Of a stretch of DNA of 37,761 bases, positions 32,013-37,761 are shown in pieces (positions within the stretch are counted from its first letter, which is position 1; every line of letters begins with the position of its first letter). Below the pieces are notes generated by a model. It made no database searches. It was given only the letters and a program-made list of their open reading frames with translations, and was not told where the DNA came from. The DNA comes from Pseudomonadota bacterium. Lineage in GTDB: Bacteria; Pseudomonadota; Gammaproteobacteria; Steroidobacterales; Steroidobacteraceae. A program made the translations under genes and the position numbers. The DNA lies in contig JAKAXA010000033.1 in the NCBI GenBank assembly GCA_021816775.1, forward strand, positions 1-37,761, read 5' to 3'.

Positions 32013-32513
32013 ATGCGCGTCATGCCGCACCACTGTGAGACCGCACTGCGCCCGCGTCGCTGGACGTGGAGGGCGTCGTGGTTTGCGAGCGTCCAGGCCG
32101 TGAAGGCGGACCTTTGGCGCTACGTGATGTTCATCGCCGTGGTGGCGGCGGCACTCGCCACTGTCGGGTTGCTCGCGGCGTCCGCGCCAGCGGCGGGCGC
32201 GGTCACGGCCGCTGGCGTCTTGGCGGTCCTCTGCTTGCAGCGGCGCTTTCTCGGCGCGCAAGGGGCCCGGCGGCGCACCCAAGAGTGCGAAGTGTGGGTG
32301 CGGCAAGAGCAGCGTGCCCGCCGGCGGGCACGGGTCAGAGGGATTCTGCTCATCGTCACGCGCATCCTGTCCCGGTTCGCCGCGGTGCTGCATATGACCG
32401 CCGATCGGCGGCATCGCCGCCGTGAAGCAGCGATTCGATTGCGTCGCGGCGTCCTCGCTGTGACCCTCCTCCCTCGCTTCCATTCCCGCTCCCTGGGCTT
32501 GGCGCGCGTATAA
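32013..32513 (+). CDS. Hypothetical membrane protein
   Basis: Predicted 166 residues, not recognised. Residues about 38-76 are hydrophobic (VMFIAVVAAALATVGLLAAS then AGAVTAAGVLAVLCL) and could form two membrane helices. The rest is very arginine-rich, with a basic cytoplasmic-type tail. The start has no clear ribosome site. It lies between the integrase and alpA on the same strand. The opposite strand is also open across most of it, but gives a low-complexity, unlikely protein. It may be a real element gene or chance coding. Confidence 0.45.
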   Translation: MRVMPHHCETALRPRRWTWRASWFASVQAVKADLWRYVMFIAVVAAALATVGLLAASAPAAGAVTAAGVLAVLCLQRRFLGAQGARRRTQECEVWVRQEQRARRRARVRGILLIVTRILSRFAAVLHMTADRRHRRREAAIRLRRGVLAVTLLPRFHSRSLGLARV

Positions 32514-32612
32514 GCGCGCCGTGACAAGCCAGCGCGGCGCGCCGCGCACCTTCCTGACTGGCCCGCTGCCGGTGGCGACACCGGTTTTTCTGCACGATGT
32601 CAGGATACGATC

Positions 32613-32825
32613 ATGTCAGCACAAACTTCAGCGCCGATGTCGGCGCCGGTGGATCCGGTCATCCGGACCCGGGATCTGCCGTCTTTGCTCGGTATCAGTC
32701 GGGCGCAAATCCATCGGTTGGTTCGTCAAGGCAAATTCCCACAACTGCTGAAAATTGGGTCACGGGCGAGCGGTATCCGCCGCTCGACGCTCGAGCAGTG
32801 GCTCGCCGCGCGGGAGGGGCAATGA
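32613..32825 (+). CDS. AlpA-like HTH regulator or excisionase
   Basis: Predicted 70 residues. The MerR/HTH_17-type helix-turn-helix reads IRTRDLPSLLGISRAQIHRL then VRQGKFPQLLKIGSRASGIR, ending STLEQWLAAREGQ. This is the AlpA pattern seen next to P4-type integrases, where such proteins activate integrase or act in excision. The ATG overlaps nothing upstream. The stop overlaps the next start as ATGA, so it is coupled to the helicase-like gene. Confidence 0.88.
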   Translation: MSAQTSAPMSAPVDPVIRTRDLPSLLGISRAQIHRLVRQGKFPQLLKIGSRASGIRRSTLEQWLAAREGQ

Positions 32826-34441
32826 GTCTCGACGGGACCACGGCCGGGGATGGTACCCCGGAGCGCGGCGGGAGGTCTGATGCGGGTGGAGACGGCACGA
32901 TCATCCCTTTCACTCGGCCAGTGATCCGGGTCGAGACGGGGCAGCGCCCAGCGGCGGTGAGTGCCGCCGAGTCCGCGTTGATCGCCGTCGGCGGTGTGTA
33001 CCAACAGGGTGAACGGCTGGTGCGGATTGCCCGGATCGATGCCGACACTGACTCCGGCGGTGTGCGTCGAGCGGCCGGGAGTCTCATCATCACGGCGGTC
33101 ACGCAGGACTGGTTGAGCCACACGCTGGCCCGCATAGCGGATTGGGAAACGCTCGACAAACGGGGGGAACTGAGGGTCATCGACCCGCCGGTTCCGGTTT
33201 CACGGGAGTTGCTCGCGCTCTCGGGGGAGTGGCGCCTGCCCGTGCTGCGGGGCATCGTCACGGCGCCAACGCTGCGCACGGATGGGTCGCTGCTCGATCG
33301 CGATGGGTACAATGCCCAAAGCGGTCTGTACGTGGACTTCGGCGGGATGGAGTATCCGGCGATCAACCCCACGCCGAGCGTGCAAGAGGCGCGCGAGGCG
33401 CTGCTCGCGCTCGGGGATCTGCTCTCGGAATGCGCATTCGTCGGGGGCGCACAGTCCCCGTCCGCAAGTGCGATGCTCGCGACGATCATTACCGCCGTCG
33501 TCCGCCGCGCGCTCGACATTGCACCCATCCTGGCCGTCACCGCGAAGCAGGCATCGAGCGGCAAGACGGCCCTTGCGCACATCATCGCGCGTATCCTGAC
33601 CGGTCGCGAGGCGGCGGTGATCCCGCTCGACCAGGAAGCCGCCGAGCTCGGACGGCGCCTGCTGGGCGTGCTCCTGGCGGGCGACCCGGTGCTCTGTCTC
33701 GACAACGCGGTCGACGCGGTCGATAGCGCTGCGCTCTGCGCCGCACTGACATCGGGCAGCTATCAGGATCGCATCATCCGCAGCAGTACTATGGCACGGG
33801 TCTCGACGGCGGTGACGATGATCATCACGGGCAATGGTCTGCGCCTCGTCGGTGACCTGACGACACGGGCCCTGGGTTGCGCGCTCGATACCGGTCTTGA
33901 TCGTCCGCAGGAGCGTGTGTATCAACGCGATATTGCGGCGTTCATCGCCGAGCATCGTGCGCACCTCGTGTGGGCGGCGTTGACGATCCCACTGGCGTAT
34001 CTCGCCGCGGGAGCGCCCGCGCTACCGGTACGGCCGTCGCGATTTCACCAGTGGGATCGACTGGTGCGGTATCCGCTCATTTGGCTTGCGTGCGCCGATC
34101 CGATGGAGACACAGATCGTGCTGGAGGATGCCGACCCCGAGCGCGAGAAGCTGCGCGTGCTGCTCAACGCCTGGATGGCGAGCTGTGGCGAACGCGTGGT
34201 GACGGTCGCGGCTTTGATGCGAGCCGCGGTGCAAAAAGAGGGCATGGCGCTGAGAGAAGCGCTGCTGGGTATCGGCTCGGACGGTGCCGGGCGGGTCAAT
34301 GCGCTGCGCATCGGTACCTACCTTGCCGAACGAGTGGGGCAGGTGGTGGATGGCATGCAGATCGGTGATGCCGGGCGTGACAGCCACACCAAGACACGAT
34401 GCTATCGGGTTGTGGCGGGGGCGGTCCGCGAATCGGCGTGA
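32822..34441 (+). CDS. Helicase-like P-loop ATPase of the mobile element
   Basis: Predicted 539 residues; the ATG has GGGAGGGG upstream and overlaps the alpA stop. The central ATPase has a Walker-A-like AKQASSGKTAL (241-251) in which the usual first Gly is Ala, a Walker B PVLCLDNAVD (289-298), and a possible arginine finger in LTTRALGCALD (about 347-357). The pattern SLLDRDGYNAQSGLYVDF before the ATPase and LVWAALTIPLAYLAAGAP with VRYPLIWLACADPMETQI after it recurs in proteins annotated as element-borne primase/helicase or DUF927-like. There is no primase domain. It may replicate the excised element, or act in its maintenance; I do not know the reaction. Confidence 0.75.
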   Translation: MSLDGTTAGDGTPERGGRSDAGGDGTIIPFTRPVIRVETGQRPAAVSAAESALIAVGGVYQQGERLVRIARIDADTDSGGVRRAAGSLIITAVTQDWLSHTLARIADWETLDKRGELRVIDPPVPVSRELLALSGEWRLPVLRGIVTAPTLRTDGSLLDRDGYNAQSGLYVDFGGMEYPAINPTPSVQEAREALLALGDLLSECAFVGGAQSPSASAMLATIITAVVRRALDIAPILAVTAKQASSGKTALAHIIARILTGREAAVIPLDQEAAELGRRLLGVLLAGDPVLCLDNAVDAVDSAALCAALTSGSYQDRIIRSSTMARVSTAVTMIITGNGLRLVGDLTTRALGCALDTGLDRPQERVYQRDIAAFIAEHRAHLVWAALTIPLAYLAAGAPALPVRPSRFHQWDRLVRYPLIWLACADPMETQIVLEDADPEREKLRVLLNAWMASCGERVVTVAALMRAAVQKEGMALREALLGIGSDGAGRVNALRIGTYLAERVGQVVDGMQIGDAGRDSHTKTRCYRVVAGAVRESA

Positions 34442-34445
34442 TGGA

Positions 34446-34484
34446 CTTGCGCCCGGCGGCACCTCCTGCGCCGCCGGGTGCAAG
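34446..34484. terminator. Large hairpin between convergent genes
   Basis: CTTGCGCCCGGCGGC (34446-34460) pairs with GCCGCCGGGTGCAAG (34470-34484) over 15 base pairs with one G-T, around a nine-base loop. It lies between the helicase-like gene and the convergent HTH-like gene. There is no T-run, so it may block transcription from both sides by structure alone. Confidence 0.55.
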
Positions 34485-34489
34485 CGCGC

Positions 34490-34987
34490 TCATGCCGTCT
34501 CGAATGTGCCTCCGTGCTCCGCCGTGAAGCGCCGCAGCGCCTCCATCTTGTCCGGCGCCACCGTGCCGCTCCACGCGCCGTCGATGTAGTCCAATCCGGC
34601 ATCCCGCAGTGGTCGGGTGCTGGCGGGCTTCGCCTGGAATCGCACGCTGATTGCCGCGCTCGCCCCCGATCCCGCAGCGTCCGGGTCCGTCTGCCCAGGC
34701 GCGTTCTGCTGCGCGCTCTTCCGAGCCGCGCGGTCCGCCGCCCGTACCGCGCGCGCATCGCGGACGGATTTGAGGGCTGCGGCGAGTTCGGTGGTGGCAA
34801 CCGTGATGTGCGCGCTGGCGAGTCCGGCCGCGATTTCCTCGTCGGTGTATCCATCCGTGACGAGCTTGCGGATCGCGTACAGCACGCGCGCCGGGGGCAG
34901 ATTGCCAGGCGGCTTTGTGCGCACCGCGGCCAGCAGTGCGACATTCAGTGGATCGATTTCGCGAGGCGGGTTTGGTTTCTTGGCCAT
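34490..34987 (-). CDS. HTH-like accessory protein divergent from the relaxase
   Basis: Predicted 165 residues; GGAG lies 7 bases before the ATG at 34987. Residues about 30-70 read VLYAIRKLVTDGYTDEEIAA then GLASAHITVATTELAAALKS, which looks like the helix-turn-helix of plasmid mobilization accessory proteins (DEEIAAGL followed by a TELAAAL recognition-like helix). After a low-complexity stretch the end reads GLDYIDGAWSGTVAPDKMEA, a small alpha/beta-like module. I cannot name the family. The position facing a relaxase across a palindrome array suggests a relaxosome or regulatory role. A longer frame reaching 35143 has no start signal. Confidence 0.65.
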   Translation of the reverse strand: MAKKPNPPREIDPLNVALLAAVRTKPPGNLPPARVLYAIRKLVTDGYTDEEIAAGLASAHITVATTELAAALKSVRDARAVRAADRAARKSAQQNAPGQTDPDAAGSGASAAISVRFQAKPASTRPLRDAGLDYIDGAWSGTVAPDKMEALRRFTAEHGGTFETA

Positions 34988-35188
34988 GGTGAATCTCCAT
35001 CTCGGCCCGCACGACGCGGACCCTTGTCCCTTATTCCCCGGCGTGGGCCCCTCTCGCGTACTCCCCGCCGCTCTGTTCTGACCGGGGCCGAGACTTGTCT
35101 CCGCCCCGCCCACGCGACTTGCCGCCAGCCTCGCTCTTCGCATCCCGCGCGGAAGCCGAGAGGGGCCCGCGCAGCGGAGTAAGCATGG

Positions 35189-35293
35189 GGACGTAGCCGC
35201 GCTACGTCCTTAATGCGCATTAAGGACATGGCCGCGCCATGTCCTCCTGCGGTCCTTGCGGACGTGTCCTGCGGACGGCGCCGGCTGCGCCGG
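35189..35293. repeat. Array of palindromes between the HTH-like gene and the relaxase
   Basis: Six contiguous or nearly contiguous dyads. (a) 35189-35209: GGACGTAGC and GCTACGTCC around CGC. (b) 35206-35227: a perfect 22-base palindrome centred on TGCGCA. (c) 35224-35244: GGACATGGC and GCCATGTCC around CGC. (d) 35252-35263: GTCC and GGAC around TTGC. (e) 35266-35276: GTCC and GGAC around TGC. (f) 35281-35293: CCGGC and GCCGG around TGC. Elements a and c share their outer GGAC/GTCC and their CCGCG centre, but differ in the middle of the stem by paired changes that keep pairing (GTAG/CTAC against ATGG/CCAT). No coding sequence is apparent. Confidence 0.85.
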
Positions 35294-35329
35294 AGCACGT
35301 GGTGTGAAGAGCGGCGGCGGCAGGGCAAG

Positions 35330-35366
35330 CCCCGCACCGCGCACGAATGCAGCACGTCGTGCGGGG
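35330..35366. other. Candidate origin of transfer (oriT) dyad
   Basis: CCCCGCAC (35330-35337) pairs with GTGCGGGG (35359-35366), and CGCACGA (35340-35346) pairs with TCGTGCG (35357-35363), giving alternative hairpins. A dyad 30-70 bases upstream of a relaxase start is the usual place for oriT. I cannot identify a nick site. The larger palindrome array just upstream could instead be, or be part of, oriT. Confidence 0.4.
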
Positions 35367-35396
35367 AATGAAGTGACCAGTCACGGAGCAGCACAC

Positions 35397-37442
35397 ATGG
35401 CACGCGGCACGAGCGTCAATTTCAAGGCGGTGAAGAACCTGCGACATGAAGATGCGCACAACCGGCGCGAGGGGAGGAAGTCGCGGTATCTCCTGTCGCC
35501 GGAGCATCGGTTGCGGGATTCGGGCGGGCGGGTCCTCGAGTCGGTGATCGTGCGCAATGATCCGGGCCTCCACGAGCGCTACATGGCGCGGCTCGCGCAG
35601 TGTTCTGAGCGCGCGAAGCGGGCCAAGGCGTTCTCCCCGTTCTGGTCGGGCATCGTGGTGCTGCCGCTGCGCGATTCAGGGGAGGGTGTCGATGCGTACC
35701 GCGATCGTCTGACGCAGACCATGGTCGAGTGGTGTCACGAGTATGAGGCGCTGACCGGACACCAAGTCTTGCAATGCGCGCTGCACTTCGATGAAGGCCA
35801 CATCGAGGAGCTGACCGGGGAGATGCGCCCCAATCCCCACGCGCATGTGCTCGTGGATCGCATGCGCGAGTGCGAGGCGCACGTCATCCAGACCAAGACG
35901 GGCGAGCGCCGCATCCCGGCGCGGGTGAGCGTGATCGAGCTCGACCGCGAGATGATGCGCCGGGTGCAAGACATGACCTGCCGCTTCGTGACGGGTGAGA
36001 GCGCAGCGGGTCGCCGGGCGCGGGTGGCGGAGCAGCGCGAAACTGCGCGGCGCGCCGGAGTGCCGCCGCGCGGGCACATCAATCATCGCGAATACCGCGC
36101 GATGATGCGGGACGCCGCGCGCGAGCGACAACGCGAACAGGTGACGCTACGAGCCCGGATCGATGCCCTCGAGGCAGAACTGCTCGAGCGCTCACGGGAC
36201 CTCGGCGAAGTGGTGGGTGTGCCGGTCGACCACACATCGCCAGAGAACCGCCGGCGGGTGTTCTGCGCGGCCCTGGAGCAGGTGCGGCGAGCGTGCCGAG
36301 ACCGAAGCGAATTTGAGGCCATCACACATCGCGCGGCGGCGGCGGAGAAGGCGGCAAACGAGGCGCGGCGGGACGCGCAGGACGCGAAGTCTCACGGCGC
36401 TCTCGTGGCGCGGGCGCTCGAGCGCGCGGGTGCCGATGCCCAGGCAGCCGAGGCCGCGCACCCGGAGGAGATCACGCAAGAGGATATCGCGCGTGCGCGC
36501 GAGGCCATCGAGTCGCACGCGCGAGCGCGAGGCATCCCGGTTGATGAAGGGTATAGGTCCCTGCGCGCGCAGTGGATCGCCGAGAACGAGCGCGAGGCCC
36601 GCATCGGGCGCTCGAAGCCGCACCCGCAGCAGGACTACTCGGCGCTCAAGCTCGCGCACCTCGAGCTTCAGGCCGAGCGCCGCGCGGCGCTGCGAGCCCG
36701 GGCCAAGCGCCGTCGCGACCGCCAAGTGCAGGCCGAACGCGAGCGCCTGCGCGGGGGCGTGGCCCACGCCGGCGGGCTGATCTCAGGTTACCGCAGTGCG
36801 GAGATCGCGGCGGCGCGGGCCTGCGGCCTGCACTACGAGTGGGACGCAGTCGCGCGGTGCCGAAGATATCGTGACCGGGCGGGTCGCGAGCTCTTCACAG
36901 CGACGCGCACGCGCATCGAGATGATCCGACACGACGAGGCGGCGGAGATCGCCGCGCTCAAGATCGCCGGCGCGCGCTTCGGCGGCGCGGTGTCCCTCAC
37001 CGGCAGTGGGGAGTTTCGTGAGCGGATGGCGCGACGTGCGGCACGTGAAGGGATCCGCGTCGTGGATGTCGATTTGGCGCGGATCGTCGAGGACGAACAG
37101 GTCCGAATGGCAACCGGAGAGCAGATCCAGGGCGCTCATGTGGTTCTCGACCGCGTTCCGCGCATCGAGCGTCCCCATCCGCCCCATCGGGCGCTGATGG
37201 CTTGGTGGCGGCACATGGGTGCGCACGAACGAACCGCATGGCTCGCGGAGGCCGAGCAGGCGGGTCGCAAGAGCGAGCGCGAAGGAGATGAGCTACTCAA
37301 TGCATGGCACATGATGTGCGATTGCGAGGACGCCGGAGGGAGAGTGCCTCAGTCCATCACGGAGGCGAGACATCAGGACCAAGCCACGGTACAGAGGCAG
37401 GATGAGCATGATTGCGGTACGCAGGACGACCTCGGCAGGTAG
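35397..37442 (+). CDS. MOBV-like relaxase with coiled coil and LPD7-like domain
   Basis: Predicted 681 residues; ATG 35397 has GGAG 8 bases upstream. The N-terminal domain (1-220) contains H130-F-D-E133 and PHAH (147-150), matching the HxDE...PHxH metal-binding triad of Pre/Mob (MOBV) relaxases. In typical MOBV proteins these motifs are almost adjacent; here about 13 residues lie between them. Residues 230-460 are rich in Arg, Glu and Ala and probably form long helices. Residues about 485-560 (RRYRDRAGRELFTATRTRIE, IAALKIAGARFGGAVSLTGS and the following EGIRVVDVDL) resemble the LPD7 domain found on large relaxases. The catalytic residue (often Tyr or His near the N terminus) is not evident. 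It would nick oriT and lead the strand into a helper conjugation system. Confidence 0.75.
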   Translation: MARGTSVNFKAVKNLRHEDAHNRREGRKSRYLLSPEHRLRDSGGRVLESVIVRNDPGLHERYMARLAQCSERAKRAKAFSPFWSGIVVLPLRDSGEGVDAYRDRLTQTMVEWCHEYEALTGHQVLQCALHFDEGHIEELTGEMRPNPHAHVLVDRMRECEAHVIQTKTGERRIPARVSVIELDREMMRRVQDMTCRFVTGESAAGRRARVAEQRETARRAGVPPRGHINHREYRAMMRDAARERQREQVTLRARIDALEAELLERSRDLGEVVGVPVDHTSPENRRRVFCAALEQVRRACRDRSEFEAITHRAAAAEKAANEARRDAQDAKSHGALVARALERAGADAQAAEAAHPEEITQEDIARAREAIESHARARGIPVDEGYRSLRAQWIAENEREARIGRSKPHPQQDYSALKLAHLELQAERRAALRARAKRRRDRQVQAERERLRGGVAHAGGLISGYRSAEIAAARACGLHYEWDAVARCRRYRDRAGRELFTATRTRIEMIRHDEAAEIAALKIAGARFGGAVSLTGSGEFRERMARRAAREGIRVVDVDLARIVEDEQVRMATGEQIQGAHVVLDRVPRIERPHPPHRALMAWWRHMGAHERTAWLAEAEQAGRKSEREGDELLNAWHMMCDCEDAGGRVPQSITEARHQDQATVQRQDEHDCGTQDDLGR

Positions 37443-37669
37443 GGGCGAGCAGCGTGGTCTGGTCTCCGCGTCGCCCCGTACATATCACCGCAGCCAGGCG
37501 ATATTCGACAAAGGGTGGTAAATCGGTCTGGGCGGAGATCGCCAAGCGGTGCACTGTATACCCGAACGAGGTGACTCGATCGCCAGCGCATTGCGGATGT
37601 GTGTCTGGACGCCAGAAGACCGCCACATAGACTGATGGTGTCACTTTAGCGACTTGAAACGATGATGCG

Positions 37670-37761
37670 CTATTTCGGCCCGTTCTCGAGCATGGCGCCG
37701 ATGGCTGCGAGACAGCGTTGCAGTTTGGCCTGGCCTGCGACGGTGGGGGTCAGGGTGCCGC
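37670..37761 (-). CDS. C-terminal end of an unidentified gene (partial)
   Basis: On the minus strand the frame entering from the window edge reads GTLTPTVAGQAKLQRCLAAI then GAMLENGPK and stops at 37670. The composition is protein-like (amphipathic helix), but too short to assign. It would be convergent with the relaxase. The 227 bases between them (37443-37669) hold no gene that I can support. Confidence 0.45.
   Translation of the reverse strand, partial: GTLTPTVAGQAKLQRCLAAIGAMLENGPK

Larger units (their letters stand above)
30506..37761. mobile_element. Integrative mobilizable element at tRNA-Ser (left part)
   Basis: A P4-type integrase lies directly downstream of a tRNA gene, followed by an AlpA-like regulator, a helicase-like ATPase, an HTH-like protein, a palindrome array and a relaxase. 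That set is typical of integrative mobilizable elements. I find no second copy of the tRNA 3' end inside the window, so the right end is beyond base 37761. No coupling protein or secretion genes are seen, so it is provisionally mobilizable and not self-transmissible. Confidence 0.75.

Noticed and set aside
37357..37644. Minus-strand open frame over the relaxase end
   Set aside because: It overlaps the relaxase coding end, has no ribosome site and shows no recognisable motif.
30506..37761. Second copy of the tRNA-Ser 3' end as the right att site
   Set aside because: No stretch matching the T-arm and acceptor end was found by eye downstream of the tRNA, so the element boundary is not in the window.

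Overview
The window is a high-GC chromosomal segment, most likely from a gammaproteobacterium near the Xanthomonadales, Nevskiales or Pseudomonadales. The main argument is gene order. The block clpS-clpA, infA, aat, trxB, ftsK, lolA, rarA, serS (13855-25375) matches, apart from local changes, the order I know from Pseudomonas and its relatives. The lexA-imuA-imuB-dnaE2 cassette and the type II secretion genes also fit. Genes are densely packed, with many GTGA or ATGA stop/start overlaps.

Layout. (1) 1-606: an edge fragment with no assignable gene, then an Lpp/OprI-like lipoprotein with a clear terminator, divergent from lexA. (2) 944-7550: a damage-inducible mutagenesis cassette. lexA is preceded by one good and one poor SOS-type box and followed by imuA, imuB and dnaE2. 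Between imuB and dnaE2 lie a hairpin terminator and two abutting transposase remnants, an IS1595/ISXO2-type tail on the minus strand and a TnpB tail on the plus strand. (3) 7572-13653: a small acidic protein gene and gspF, gspE, gspD, gspC of a type II secretion system, read gspC to gspF on the minus strand. This GspE lacks the usual four cysteines. (4) 13855-19600: an N-degron degradation neighbourhood with the adaptor ClpS and unfoldase ClpA on one strand. On the other are trxB, a DUF482/FemAB-GNAT-like acyltransferase, the leucyl/phenylalanyl-tRNA-protein transferase gene aat, and infA. (5) 19738-26857: ftsK, lolA, rarA, serS and an amino acid permease.

(6) 27142-30327 is an accessory strip. 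It holds a decayed TonB-dependent receptor, a nitroreductase, and an XRE antitoxin-like gene next to a frameshifted nucleotidyltransferase toxin-like gene. (7) A tRNA-Ser(UGA) at 30416-30505 is followed at once by a P4-type tyrosine integrase and a set of mobile-element genes that runs to the window edge. These are a small membrane protein, an AlpA-like regulator coupled by ATGA to a helicase-like ATPase, and an HTH-like protein divergent from a relaxase. The relaxase resembles the MOBV type and carries a C-terminal LPD7-like domain. Between the HTH-like gene and the relaxase is a dense array of palindromes, including two hairpins whose stems differ by compensating changes, and a candidate oriT. 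I read region 7 as an integrative mobilizable element whose right end lies outside the window.

The most distinctive points are the palindrome array with its divergent relaxase, the interrupted SOS cassette with a shortened ImuB and a repeat shared by imuB and dnaE2, the cysteine-free GspE, and the coupling of a FemAB-like acyltransferase to aat. All family assignments come from reading the translations without a database search.
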